Source: a virus
Reading direction: 5' to 3' (one strand)
IMG/VR virus record: IMGVR_UViG_3300032331_001834
Span: 1 to 31,868 of that record
DNA: 31,868 bases
Shown here: positions 5,771-11,457 of the stretch, in pieces
Numbering within the stretch: position 1 is the stretch's first letter
How the letters are laid out: each line of letters begins with the position of its first letter
Position numbers and translations under genes: made by a program
Notes under the pieces: generated by a model
What the model was told of the DNA's origin: nothing
Databases searched by the model: none
Seen by the model: the letters and a program-made list of their open reading frames with translations, nothing else

Positions 5771-5799
5771 ATTCTACCACGGGAACTTTAGTTTGTCAA
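5771..5799 (-). promoter_or_regulatory. Sigma70-type promoter, CGATA downstream of the -10
   Basis: TTGACA 5794-5799, 17 bp, TAGAAT 5771-5776 followed directly by GTCGATAATAG. In this class the conserved motif is in the start-site region instead of the spacer. Confidence 0.85.
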
Positions 5800-5817
5800 G
5801 AGAGAAAAAAGATTTTC

Positions 5818-5898
5818 TCTAAGTGCTTATGTAGCAATAACTTACGTCAAATTTCCGGCCGCGGCCTCGCCCTAAGTTCTTTAGTAGCAAGGCTTTAG
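5818..5898 (-). repeat. Four-unit palindromic 3'-end element E6
   Basis: The stop codon of the 42-residue Cys-rich gene lies inside the element's last unit. The hairpin CCTTGC-TACTAA over TTAGGG-CGAGG has one bulged base. The core is CCGGCCGCGGCC. Confidence 0.82.
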
Positions 5899-6009
5899 AT
5901 ACCACCAGTAGCAATCACCACAAAAACTCCAAAAAACCTCATGCTTATCTAGCATATAGCACATTTCATTACAGTTACCACAATAGCAAACATTATCAAG
6001 AGTTTTCAT
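5881..6009 (-). CDS. 42-residue Cys-rich (zinc-ribbon-like) miniprotein
   Basis: Sequence starts MKTLDNVCYCGNCNEMCY and continues with SFCGDCYWWYLKPCY. The paired C-x-C-x-x-C and C-x-x-C groups suggest a zinc-binding ribbon. The ATG at 6009 has GGAG seven bases upstream and overlaps the last codons of the 5996-6208 gene, so it is translationally coupled as the final gene of a six-gene operon. Its stop lies within element E6, so the last five residues are encoded by the repeat. No family is assigned. Confidence 0.7.
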   Translation of the reverse strand: MKTLDNVCYCGNCNEMCYMLDKHEVFWSFCGDCYWWYLKPCY

Positions 6010-6208
6010 AAACTAACTCCACATACTTATCCACTAGTTCAGAAACACCAATCTCATGCAGTCCGATCAGCTCTTTTGCCTTATCTACGTGTTTTTTGCT
6101 CGTTGTCATCATACGAGAGCTAAAAAAGTTGATAATATAAATCATAGCCTGTTCCCTAGTCATAGTCTTAGGATCAGCACTAATCAAATCTTTAAAGTTT
6201 TTAGCCAT
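5996..6208 (-). CDS. Small helical protein, fifth gene of the 7101 operon
   Basis: A 70-residue protein starting MAKNFKDLISADPKTMTREQAM at 6208, with AAGGAT upstream; the longer open frame to 6286 lies inside the preceding gene. It is mostly helical and amphipathic (MIYIINFFSSRMMTTSKKHVDKAKELIG, VSELVDKYVELVYENS when read as segments), without catalytic motifs. It overlaps the stop of the 6201-6458 gene by eight bases. Not recognised. Confidence 0.76.
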   Translation of the reverse strand: MAKNFKDLISADPKTMTREQAMIYIINFFSSRMMTTSKKHVDKAKELIGLHEIGVSELVDKYVELVYENS

Positions 6209-6458
6209 GTGGATAATCCTTTGGGTAGTCGGTTTCTGGTCGTTTTGGTTTTGGCTGTCCCTCATATGGCATCCACCACGGAGCATCCATACGATCTACT
6301 ATACCGGGAGTTTCTTCACAAATCAAGATATGTTCACTTACTGGATCATCCTTATGAATCTCATACCTTCCTTGCCACACCCCAATATACTCGCCAAAAT
6401 AATAAACCTTTTGGCCGTTGATAGGGCGACGAGGACCGAAAAAACTAATCCATTCCAT
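6201..6458 (-). CDS. DUF551-like small protein
   Basis: An 85-residue protein. The N-terminal WISFFGPRRPINGQKVYYFG matches the start of DUF551 proteins (W-I-S, then P-x-x-G-Q-x-V), and the later WWMPYEGQPKPKRP matches the family's W-M-P-L-P-E-P-P-like end. This family is common in phages and prophages and has no established function. ATG with GGGG six bases upstream. The start overlaps the stop of the upstream gene (TAATG). Recognition rests on both end motifs. Confidence 0.78.
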   Translation of the reverse strand: MEWISFFGPRRPINGQKVYYFGEYIGVWQGRYEIHKDDPVSEHILICEETPGIVDRMDAPWWMPYEGQPKPKRPETDYPKDYPHG

Positions 6459-6682
6459 TATTTTCCCCTAGTAATAATCAAACACGTTGTACCAGTATCA
6501 CTATCGGTATATCTCACAGTCTCATGAGGCCCATAATACCAAGCATCATTCTTTGAGAAGTTGAATACAACCTCATCGGTCTTGAGTTGAGTATCATTAT
6601 ACCCACCCTCATACCCAAGAGTCAATACCCTCATATCGCCGGGATAACTCTTCAACTGCTCAATCAGTTCATTAACGGTCAT
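6458..6682 (-). CDS. Small conserved phage protein (MTVxELIExLK type)
   Basis: A 74-residue protein whose beginning MTVNELIEQLKSYPGDMRVL, followed by a glycine turn (YEGGYND), resembles a widespread small phage family that opens with a helix, a P-x-D-x-x-V strand and a turn. It ends in a hydrophobic strand (TTCLIITRG). No function is established. It overlaps the 3' end of the 6672-6812 gene and is overlapped by the start of the next gene, so it is embedded in a tightly coupled operon. Confidence 0.78.
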   Translation of the reverse strand: MTVNELIEQLKSYPGDMRVLTLGYEGGYNDTQLKTDEVVFNFSKNDAWYYGPHETVRYTDSDTGTTCLIITRGK

Positions 6683-6812
6683 ATGTTTTACTTTTCCTTA
6701 AAGTTACGTCATTTCCAAAATCGGTATATGCTAATACTTTGGCCTGATATAAAGACGGAGCATGAACATAACCTAAAAGTTCTTTATCTCTAAAAACATA
6801 CCACATACGCAT
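6672..6812 (-). CDS. 46-residue protein, paralogue of the 9469-9624 product
   Basis: Started at the ATG at 6812 (MRMWYVFRDKELLGYVHAPS) with AGGA nine bases upstream; the open frame extends further but overlaps the preceding gene. The pattern W-x-V-F, then G-Y-V, then S-x-Y-x-A-x-x-x-A matches the 51-residue protein at 9469-9624, so the two are paralogues. This pattern is typical of a small alpha/beta domain: two strands, a helix, a strand. Role unknown. Confidence 0.76.
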   Translation of the reverse strand: MRMWYVFRDKELLGYVHAPSLYQAKVLAYTDFGNDVTLRKSKTYDR

Positions 6813-6813
6813 T

Positions 6814-7101
6814 TCATTCTTCCTCTTCGACCACTGTGCTGATTGATTCCGGTGGAAACATATTGTTCCAAGATTCATCATCGTTTCCGGTCAACAGAAT
6901 CTCACGCTCTTCCGCAGTTAAGTGAGGGAAACACTCTTGTACCGATCCGCCATTAGCCCAACGATTAGCCTCGTCAAGATACGTCACAATAGAAAAACTG
7001 TTACCACTATTAGTAGTGCCACTAAAAGTTACAGTGCCGCCATCATGACTCACCCAACGCTCAACACGATCACTCAAACCAAATCTCTGAAAGCCAATCA
7101 T
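6814..7101 (-). CDS. Conserved phage protein with PHLTAEEREILLTG motif
   Basis: A 95-residue protein. Residues about 57-75 (ECFPHLTAEEREILLTGND) match a motif frequent in small phage proteins (F-P-x-L-S/T-x-x-E-R-E-F/I-L-x-T-G). The first half is beta-rich (GTVTFSGTTNSGNSFSIVTY), and the tail ends in four Glu. It heads a six-gene operon (7101 to 5881) from the strong promoter at 7123-7151, with AAGGAG seven bases before the ATG. Function not established. Confidence 0.82.
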   Translation of the reverse strand: MIGFQRFGLSDRVERWVSHDGGTVTFSGTTNSGNSFSIVTYLDEANRWANGGSVQECFPHLTAEEREILLTGNDDESWNNMFPPESISTVVEEEE

Positions 7102-7122
7102 AGTTTTTCTCCTTGTGCTACC

Positions 7123-7151
7123 ATTCTACACTAGTATTATCGGCTTGTCAA
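7123..7151 (-). promoter_or_regulatory. Sigma70-type promoter of the six-gene operon
   Basis: TTGACA 7146-7151, 17 bp containing GCCGATAATA, TAGAAT 7123-7128. Confidence 0.87.
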
Positions 7152-7170
7152 TAGGTTTTTCTTTAGCAAT

Positions 7171-7250
7171 CCTAAGTTGTTGGTGGGTAAGACTTTACGA
7201 CGAATGTGGCCGCGGCGGTTTGCCCTAAACTCTTACAGGATAAGCATTTA
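7171..7250 (-). repeat. Four-unit palindromic 3'-end element E7
   Basis: Lies 15 bp past the stop of the 7266-7463 gene. The core is GGCCGCGGCGG. The right half is nearly identical to the partial element E8 (7970-8011). Confidence 0.78.
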
Positions 7251-7265
7251 GAGCGAACCAGCCTT

Positions 7266-7463
7266 TTAGGATTCTACAATGTCAATATCTTTAATAGGAA
7301 ACCAGCCACTCCACCCATCAGTTGTATTCTTAATCAGAATAGCCGCTTCTCCCGGCCAACATGGTACGAACTTTGTTTCCTGCTCAACTTCCCATTCGCC
7401 GGGATGACGTTTCAAGCGTTCCTTAGTCCACTTACGACCATTTTGTTTAGCGGTAACTTTCAT
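7266..7463 (-). CDS. Hypothetical small protein with leaderless-type start
   Basis: A 65-residue basic-then-neutral protein (MKVTAKQNGRKWTKERLKRHPG, then GEAAILIKNTTDGWSGWFPIKDI). The second half (A-A-I-L-I-K-N, then W-F-P) looks like a small beta barrel. The ATG lies six bases after the -10 hexamer TATAAT (7470-7475), so the mRNA would start at the initiation codon, as for the 4358-4840 gene. A -35 (TTGACT) is correctly spaced. Transcribed alone and followed by element E7. Confidence 0.76.
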   Translation of the reverse strand: MKVTAKQNGRKWTKERLKRHPGEWEVEQETKFVPCWPGEAAILIKNTTDGWSGWFPIKDIDIVES

Positions 7464-7469
7464 ACTATT

Positions 7470-7497
7470 ATTATACCATTAGTTATCATCAAGTCAA
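7470..7497 (-). promoter_or_regulatory. Sigma70-type promoter giving a leaderless mRNA
   Basis: TTGACT 7492-7497, 16 bp, TATAAT 7470-7475. The start codon is seven bases beyond the -10. Confidence 0.75.
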
Positions 7498-7501
7498 TAG
7501 G

Positions 7502-7533
7502 AAAAAACCAGCGAATCTTTTACGCCCCGATTC
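7502..7533 (-). terminator. Weak candidate terminator of the 7502-7899 RNA
   Basis: GAATC/GATTC stem with the alternative GCG/CGC pairing, then GCTGG and six T residues on the minus strand. Confidence 0.4.
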
Positions 7534-7790
7534 TATCCGCACCAGTATGGAGCGACCATACCGATTTGGAACCGTCCACGGAAATCCTCCCTGCAAAGAG
7601 GGTATTGCTAGCACATAAGACCCGCTCTGGTCTGGCTCTCTGTAACGGTTACTGGTTGTATTAGAGCGTGGCAGAGGAATCGCACCCCCGTAGATTAGTA
7701 TCGGTTCCCAGTGCATAACCAGCACAGCCGTCCCCAATAGGTTATCTAATCTAGTCGCTAGACGCACGCATGTTTGTATTGTGTCACAGG

Positions 7791-7889
7791 GGAGAAGAGT
7801 GGAATCGAACCACTTCATGGGCATTTGTTTGCCTACTCTGCTGTCGCAGTTCGGAACTTCCCACACGCTACCATTACGCTACATTCTCC
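7791..7889 (-). tRNA. tRNA-like gene or pseudogene, anticodon unresolved
   Basis: Acceptor GGAGAA/TTCTCC, a D-arm-like AGCGTAATGGTAGC, an extra arm GGCA/TGCC and the T-arm AGTGG-TTCGATT-CCACT all read like a class II (Ser/Leu type) tRNA. The segment that should hold the anticodon (about 7833-7864) forms AGTTC-C-GAACT and CTGC/GCAG instead of a 5-bp stem with a 7-base loop. CCA is not encoded. Confidence 0.45.
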
Positions 7890-7904
7890 GTGTCTTACTC
7901 TATC

Positions 7905-7932
7905 ATTCTATCATCTATTATCGGCTTGTCAA
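7905..7932 (-). promoter_or_regulatory. Promoter of the tRNA-like RNA
   Basis: TTGACA 7927-7932, 16 bp with GCCGATAATA, TAGAAT 7905-7910. Confidence 0.82.
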
Positions 7933-7955
7933 TACCCTGTTCTTGAAAAAATTTT

Positions 7956-7971
7956 TGGCACAGATTTTGCG
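7956..7971 (+). promoter_or_regulatory. -24/-12 (sigma54-like) match on the plus strand
   Basis: TGGCACAGATTTTGCG keeps GG and GC twelve bases apart. It directly precedes partial element E8 and would read antisense into the 8028-8489 gene. It is a single copy and may be chance. Confidence 0.35.
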
Positions 7972-8011
7972 GGCGGCGGTTTGCCCTAAACTCTTGGTAG
8001 TCAAGAACTTA
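7970..8011 (-). repeat. Partial palindromic element E8 (stop-proximal half only)
   Basis: Shares the core and right half with E7 (GGCGGTTTGCCCTAAACTCT). The promoter-side half is replaced by unrelated AT-rich DNA. Confidence 0.7.
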
Positions 8012-8027
8012 GAGCGAACCAACCTTT

Positions 8028-8489
8028 TTAGGCTACTTCTTCCTCAAAAAACTCTTCCAGACCAAAATCTTCCCATACCTGAACAGGAATCAACCCCTTA
8101 TCATCCCCATATTCAGTATACAAATCATCTCCGTCAGTCCAAACACCACAATAACCCATACCCGGTTCAAAATAGGACGCAATCACCCTAAAACCCCTCA
8201 ATACCAGTTCCTTATACAGTCCAATAGGCGGCGACCACGCACTATCAAAACTCATAGTGGCCTCATTATCCACAATGGTAGGATTCAACCCATGAACTTC
8301 CCCGTTATCACTACCAATATCCCATTTAGTTCCCCAGTTTACAACATTCCATTCATACCAATCCTTGTCTGCTGGCCTAGGAAGATAGTGTTCACAAGTC
8401 TTGCCTTCCTTATATGCACGAACAAACTCCATAACCTTAGACCGATCTTCATGGCTAATCGTCAACTTATTCAAGCACCAGTTAGGCAT
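8028..8489 (-). CDS. Api92/YubB-like protein with ferredoxin-fold domain
   Basis: A 153-residue protein. The start MPNWCLNKLTISH, the middle WYEWNVVNWGTKWD and the later SFDSAWSPPIGLYKEL are the hallmark blocks of the Api92-like family (N-W-C-x-N-x-L-x-I, N-W-G-T-K-W, T/S-A-W-S-P-P), small proteins of phages and mobile elements with a predicted ferredoxin-like fold. It ends acidic (EEFFEEEVA). ATG with AAAGG five bases upstream. Ten bases downstream of the 8499-8705 gene and probably in its operon. Molecular function is not established for the family. Confidence 0.88.
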   Translation of the reverse strand: MPNWCLNKLTISHEDRSKVMEFVRAYKEGKTCEHYLPRPADKDWYEWNVVNWGTKWDIGSDNGEVHGLNPTIVDNEATMSFDSAWSPPIGLYKELVLRGFRVIASYFEPGMGYCGVWTDGDDLYTEYGDDKGLIPVQVWEDFGLEEFFEEEVA

Positions 8490-8498
8490 AGTAACCTT

Positions 8499-8705
8499 TC
8501 AGTTATTACAGGGAGTAGACTTTACCACACACTTTTCCAACATCTTATCCATAATCACCTTATGAAAAATCTTTTCAGCCATAACAATAGCCTCTGCCCT
8601 AACTTGAGCAGGAACAGTTTTCATTTCAGCCACACCCACAACAGTAGACGTAAAGGCCATAATCTCGGCCATCATCTTTTCATGCTCAGTCGCAATGGCT
8701 TGCAT
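8499..8705 (-). CDS. Small all-helical protein of unknown function
   Basis: A 68-residue, Met/Ala-rich protein (MQAIATEHEKMMAEIMAF, then VRAEAIVMAEKIFHKVIMDKM) predicted as two helices with a Cys-containing tail (KCVVKSTPCNN). AGGAG lies directly before the ATG. Its first codons overlap the end of the nuclease-like gene, yet it has its own promoter inside that gene (8724-8751). No family is recognised. Confidence 0.76.
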   Translation of the reverse strand: MQAIATEHEKMMAEIMAFTSTVVGVAEMKTVPAQVRAEAIVMAEKIFHKVIMDKMLEKCVVKSTPCNN

Positions 8706-9267
8706 TTTCTCTCCTTTTATTCGATTCTACCGTACTCTTATCGGCTGTCAAACCCAAAAAACTATACAAATCTTTGCCAATAATCTTGCTATGTTTGCCA
8801 TGACAGATAGTGTACCCCTCTCGTCCTCTGATCAACTCACCGTTACAGATTCTAGCATATACTGCTCGCTTAGTCAAGATACGAAAATCCACACCATTTG
8901 GCGTAATATAGGCAAGAACTAATCTGTCAAAACACTCTGGTTTCACACCCTTAAAAGCATAAGTATAATAAATCTCTCCCCTACGGGTTACGCATTTTTC
9001 TGCTAAACTGCTTTTGATTTCGATTTTTTCTTCATTAGCCCACAGATCATATCTTTTATTAGTTCCACCCATCTTATACAGATTATAGTCACTACGCTCA
9101 AATAGTTGCATTACCAGAGCCTCTACATTGTCGCTCCGCTGAGTTTTACTCATTGTGCATAGATCATAAGAAACCGGATTCTGCTTAGGACTATAATAGT
9201 TATAATCCAAAGCGTTCATTTTCTTGACAAACTTCTTAGCAGCGGACAGATCCTTCAACGTAAGCAC
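8686..9267 (-). CDS. Putative PD-(D/E)xK-type nuclease
   Basis: A 193-residue protein from the GTG at 9267 (GGAG seven bases upstream). The ATG at 9303 overlaps the promoter -10 and would not be transcribed. The block YDLWANEEKIEIKSS places an Asp and an E-I-K triad at the spacing of PD-(D/E)xK nucleases, followed by a strand-rich core (GEIYYTYAFKGV, FDRLVLAYITPNG) typical of such folds. The N-terminus is helical (DLSAAKKFVKKMNALD). A restriction-like or host-DNA-degrading endonuclease is the simplest reading; no close family is recognised and activity is inferred from the motif only. Confidence 0.68.
   Translation of the reverse strand: MLTLKDLSAAKKFVKKMNALDYNYYSPKQNPVSYDLCTMSKTQRSDNVEALVMQLFERSDYNLYKMGGTNKRYDLWANEEKIEIKSSLAEKCVTRRGEIYYTYAFKGVKPECFDRLVLAYITPNGVDFRILTKRAVYARICNGELIRGREGYTICHGKHSKIIGKDLYSFLGLTADKSTVESNKRRENASHCD
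8724..8751 (-). promoter_or_regulatory. Sigma70-type promoter inside the nuclease-like gene
   Basis: TTGACA 8746-8751, 16 bp with GCCGATAAG, TAGAAT 8724-8729. Drives 8499-8705 and 8028-8489. Confidence 0.83.
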
Positions 9268-9301
9268 TTTTCTACTCCATAACCAAGGTAAAGATATCGG
9301 C

Positions 9302-9329
9302 ATTGTACCGCCGATTTATTTTTTGTCAA
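9302..9329 (-). promoter_or_regulatory. Promoter of the nuclease-like gene
   Basis: TTGACA 9324-9329, 16 bp, TACAAT 9302-9307, followed by GCCGATATC. The position of the -10 decides the GTG start at 9267. Confidence 0.78.
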
Positions 9330-9337
9330 CACTTTTC

Positions 9338-9374
9338 GCTGACTATACCCACTCAGCCCAAATCCGCAGGATTA
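9338..9374 (-). repeat. Second intergenic repeat family, copy 3
   Basis: AATCCTGCGGATT followed by TGGG...GTGGG and TATAGTCAGC on the minus strand, between tRNA-Glu and the nuclease promoter. Confidence 0.7.
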
Positions 9375-9389
9375 CCTGATACAAACCAA

Positions 9390-9461
9390 TGACCCCACGG
9401 AGAATCGAACTCCGATCTCCACCGTGAAAGGGTGGCGTACTAGCCGTTATACAATGGGGCC
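9390..9461 (-). tRNA. tRNA-Glu (TTC)
   Basis: Acceptor GGCCCCA pairs with TGGGGTC. Anticodon stem CCACC/GGTGG closes the loop CTTTCAC, anticodon TTC. T-loop TTCGATT. CCA is not encoded. It starts eight bases after the stop of the 9469-9624 gene and is probably cut from the same transcript. Confidence 0.95.
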
Positions 9462-9468
9462 AAGATAT

Positions 9469-9624
9469 TTATCCGACTACTTTTTCAATCCTTAGATCAC
9501 TACCATACTTGTCTTTAGCCTTTCGCCAAGCATCATACTGACTAAATGATACAACATAGCCAACGAATCGACCATGCTGAAACACTCTCCACGACATTCC
9601 GGCAAGACATTGAGCGTTAGTCAT
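9469..9624 (-). CDS. 51-residue protein, paralogue of the 6672-6812 product
   Basis: Started at the ATG at 9624 (MTNAQCLAGMSWRVFQHGRF) with AAGGAG seven bases upstream. W-x-V-F, G-Y-V and S-x-Y-D-A-x-x-x-A line up with the 46-residue protein at 6672-6812. Basic at the C-terminus (DLRIEKVVG). It shares a transcript with tRNA-Glu, an unusual mixed mRNA/tRNA unit. Function unknown. Confidence 0.78.
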   Translation of the reverse strand: MTNAQCLAGMSWRVFQHGRFVGYVVSFSQYDAWRKAKDKYGSDLRIEKVVG

Positions 9625-9643
9625 AAACTTTCTCCTTAGTCGC

Positions 9644-9671
9644 ATTATACACATTATCGGCCAGTTGTCAA
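9644..9671 (-). promoter_or_regulatory. Promoter of the 9469-9624 gene and tRNA-Glu
   Basis: TTGACA 9666-9671, 16 bp with GCCGATAATG, TATAAT 9644-9649. Confidence 0.85.
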
Positions 9672-9691
9672 TATGTTCTAGAGTTTTTCTC

Positions 9692-9770
9692 TAAACCTAT
9701 ACAGCATAAGGACTTACGTCAAATGGGCGCCCGCGACCTCGCCCTAAACCCTTATGAGATAAGGACTTAG
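9692..9770 (-). repeat. Four-unit palindromic 3'-end element E9
   Basis: Lies 22 bp past the stop of the 9792-10199 gene. Unit 4 is TAAGGACTTA and unit 3 TAAACCCTTA. The core is GGGCGCCCGC. Confidence 0.77.
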
Positions 9771-9791
9771 GTGAGGTTTCGGGTTTACTGT

Positions 9792-10199
9792 TCAGCAGAA
9801 CAGGTGTGCCAGCCCAGCCTTGAAAAGAGTACCACCCAAGAGGGGGCGACGGCAGTTTACAACACGTTCAGCATAGAAGTTCCTAATCTTACCATCTGCA
9901 CTCTGACCAGTAACAAGATGGTTAGTACGCTGAAACGTCGGATCATAACGTCGATAGTTACTACGAGCATTCAACTTACTAATCTGTTCCTGAGTAAGAA
10001 TAGACACACCAACCACCTTTACCAAGAAACGCTCAGGCTCTCCACCGTGAGGCTGAAGATATTCAAAGTTATAAACATCACCAATGTTAGCACAAGCCAG
10101 ACTTCCTTGAAGACCACGATAAATATGGAATGCACAGAAAGCAAGAAGACAAGCAGCGACACAAGAAAAAATCGTACCAAAAACAATCATATCGTTCAT
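9792..10199 (-). CDS. Small single-pass membrane protein
   Basis: A 135-residue protein with an N-terminal hydrophobic segment (MIVFGTIFSCVAACLLAFCAF, residues about 4-24), followed by a soluble region with strand motifs (FLVKVVGVSILTQEQIS) and a basic stretch (NARSNYRRYDPTF). The segment is a signal anchor placing the rest either in the cytoplasm or outside; no cleavage site is convincing. GAGG lies five bases before the ATG. Monocistronic, from the promoter at 10239-10266. Phage proteins of this shape often act at the host membrane, but no family is recognised. Confidence 0.78.
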   Translation of the reverse strand: MNDMIVFGTIFSCVAACLLAFCAFHIYRGLQGSLACANIGDVYNFEYLQPHGGEPERFLVKVVGVSILTQEQISKLNARSNYRRYDPTFQRTNHLVTGQSADGKIRNFYAERVVNCRRPLLGGTLFKAGLAHLFC

Positions 10200-10238
10200 A
10201 AAAACCTCTTCGTGAATGAAACCACAGTTACTGAAACC

Positions 10239-10266
10239 AGTATACTCTATTTATCGGCAGTGTCAA
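10239..10266 (-). promoter_or_regulatory. Sigma70-type promoter
   Basis: TTGACA 10261-10266, 16 bp with GCCGATAAA, TATACT 10239-10244. Confidence 0.85.
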
Positions 10267-10294
10267 GCATGATTCTTGAAAAAATCTTTTTTGA

Positions 10295-10377
10295 TCTAAG
10301 TCTATACGCCACAACACTTTATGTCAAATTTTCGGCCGCGGCCGTGCCCTAAGTGCTTATGCACAAAGGGTTTACGG
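10295..10377 (-). repeat. Four-unit palindromic 3'-end element E10
   Basis: Ends ten bases from the stop of the 10388-10621 gene. The core is TCGGCCGCGGCCG. The stop-proximal half includes a GTGC/GCAC hairpin. Confidence 0.78.
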
Positions 10378-10387
10378 CTAGTGATTA

Positions 10388-10621
10388 TCACTCAAAATCC
10401 ACGAAGATAATCTGATTATATCCGCGAGGCTTCACGGTATAACTGTCACCATAATCATAGGTGTCAGCCTTTACCGCTGTCATGTTCGCCAAAGCCTTAG
10501 CCTGACGAATAACGCTACGTTGAGATTCAGCATTTCGAGGAGCAAACTCGTAACGCTTAACCCAACCATAGTTAGCCTCACCACCGAACGTATCGGTAAC
10601 CGTCACAACACACTTAGTCAT
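10388..10621 (-). CDS. Small conserved-looking protein (MTKCVVTVTDTFGGEANY type)
   Basis: A 77-residue protein when started at the ATG at 10621, one base after the stop of the acidic upstream gene; longer in-frame starts overlap that gene. The layout is a strand (CVVTVTDTFGG), a Y-G-W-V-K-R strand, a helix (SQRSVIRQAKALANM) and a C-terminal strand (NQIIFVDFE), a compact alpha/beta fold seen in many tiny phage proteins. GGAG is twelve bases upstream, so translation probably depends on coupling. Function unknown. Confidence 0.74.
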   Translation of the reverse strand: MTKCVVTVTDTFGGEANYGWVKRYEFAPRNAESQRSVIRQAKALANMTAVKADTYDYGDSYTVKPRGYNQIIFVDFE

Positions 10622-10622
10622 C

Positions 10623-10892
10623 TTAGTAATCTTCTCCATAAAAGGAATCGTCATCGTTCTCGCCAAAGTATCCGTAATCCTCATCGGTGCCCCAGCCGCA
10701 ACTAGTCATTGCGGAATCGTGGTCACCATCCATGCTATCATCGTAGTAATCGTCATGACCACAATCGTGATCGGCAGTATAGTCAAACTGACTAGAAACT
10801 TCATGATCGGCATCGGGGTGTGAGGCCGAACTATCCTCGCCGTAGAAAGCGTCGCGGTAATCGGCACTGTAGTCGGAAAAATGGCTGCTCAT
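10623..10892 (-). CDS. Highly acidic Asp/Tyr/His-rich protein
   Basis: An 89-residue low-complexity protein starting MSSHFSDYSADYRDAFYGED at 10892 with GGAGG upstream; the longer frame to 11000 runs through the upstream leader. It is dominated by Asp, with His, Tyr and Ser, and includes HDDYYDDSMDGDHDS and ENDDDSFYGEDY. No hydrophobic core is visible, so it is probably disordered. Such strongly acidic phage proteins can mimic DNA or bind cations or basic proteins; this is inference from composition only. Confidence 0.74.
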   Translation of the reverse strand: MSSHFSDYSADYRDAFYGEDSSASHPDADHEVSSQFDYTADHDCGHDDYYDDSMDGDHDSAMTSCGWGTDEDYGYFGENDDDSFYGEDY

Positions 10893-10944
10893 GACTAATC
10901 CTCCAAAGTGTAAGAAAGATACAGTATACCAACAAAAAGCAAAG

Positions 10945-11127
10945 TCAACACCAATCCACTGACCATACATTATGCTCCGTAGGAATCCATTCGTCAACAT
11001 CTACGCCGACCACATCGGCCCAATCGTAGAAATCGCATTGAATAGATGGATCGTCAATCGGCTCAACCATACCATCATCAACCATTCGGGCAAGAATCGC
11101 GTTGATTTCGTCAAAGTCGCCAATCAT
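10945..11127 (-). CDS. Small acidic protein, first of an acidic pair
   Basis: A 60-residue protein (MIGDFDEINAILARMVDDGM, then YDWADVVGVDVDEWIP) with a large excess of Asp and Glu and four Trp. GGAG lies eight bases before the ATG, transcribed from 11154-11181. Its neighbour downstream is even more acidic. DNA mimicry or inhibition of a basic host protein is possible but not shown by any motif. Confidence 0.76.
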   Translation of the reverse strand: MIGDFDEINAILARMVDDGMVEPIDDPSIQCDFYDWADVVGVDVDEWIPTEHNVWSVDWC

Positions 11128-11153
11128 TATCGTTTCTCCGTGGTGATGCTTTG

Positions 11154-11181
11154 ATTCTACAGAGTATTATCGGCTTGTCAA
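11154..11181 (-). promoter_or_regulatory. Sigma70-type promoter of the acidic-protein operon
   Basis: TTGACA 11176-11181, 16 bp with GCCGATAATA, TAGAAT 11154-11159. Confidence 0.86.
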
Positions 11182-11220
11182 TGGCTAATCTCTATAAAAT
11201 AAAAAATTTTTGTGGTTGTT

Positions 11221-11301
11221 GTAAGTTGTTGTGCCATAAGACTTTACGTCGCGGCGGCGGGCGCGTCCTCGTCGTAAGTCCTTATACGACAAGGGTTTGC
11301 G
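11221..11301 (-). repeat. Four-unit palindromic 3'-end element E11
   Basis: Abuts the stop codon of the 21-residue gene at 11302. The hairpin CCTTGTCGTA over TACGACGAGG is fully paired and differs from E4/E12 by compensating changes on both arms. Confidence 0.88.
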
Positions 11302-11367
11302 TCATTTAGTTTTAGAGTCGTTTATTTTCTTCAAGGCTTCTACAATCATAGGAATACCACTAAACAT
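11302..11367 (-). CDS. 21-residue miniprotein
   Basis: MFSGIPMIVEALKKINDSKT plus Lys, starting at 11367 with a strong AGGAG seven bases upstream. One amphipathic helix. Last gene of a five-gene membrane-protein operon; its stop abuts element E11. The conserved spacing and binding site argue for real translation; function unknown. Confidence 0.6.
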   Translation of the reverse strand: MFSGIPMIVEALKKINDSKTK

Positions 11368-11377
11368 TTTTAGTCTC

Positions 11378-11455
11378 CTAGGAGTTTACCACCCACGCCG
11401 AGATACATCCGAAGACAAACGCAATAGATAAAACAATAGCATCCCCATCTTTCAT
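11378..11455 (-). CDS. 25-residue membrane miniprotein
   Basis: MKDGDAIVLSIAFVFGCISA then WVVNS: almost entirely one hydrophobic segment. AAGGA seven to ten bases upstream of the ATG at 11455, three bases after the upstream stop. Probably a single-pass membrane peptide; function unknown. Confidence 0.6.
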   Translation of the reverse strand: MKDGDAIVLSIAFVFGCISAWVVNS

Positions 11456-11457
11456 AC

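Larger units (their letters stand above)
7502..7899 (-). ncRNA. About 400-nt RNA with three tRNA-like modules
   Basis: A consensus promoter at 7905-7932 and a U-tract at 7502-7507 bracket 400 bp without a credible coding frame. Module A (7791-7889) has acceptor-like GGAGAA/TTCTCC and a perfect T-arm. Module B (about 7664-7771) is closed by GCGTG/CACGC, has a T-arm-like GGGGG-TGCGATT-CCTCT and the helix TAGATTAG/CTAATCTA. Module C (about 7545-7628) is closed by GAGCG/CGCTC, with CCCT/AGGG, CCGT/ACGG and a loop resembling a T-loop. None gives a clean anticodon arm. It could be decaying tRNA genes or a dedicated tRNA-mimic RNA. Confidence 0.5.

Noticed and set aside
9771-10352. 193-codon plus-strand frame
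   Set aside because: Antisense to the membrane-protein gene at 9792-10199, without start signals, running through element E10 and a promoter.
10923-10948. TTGACT/TATACT upstream of the acidic gene at 10623-10892
   Set aside because: The boxes are only 14 bp apart; the gene is better served by the promoter at 11154-11181.
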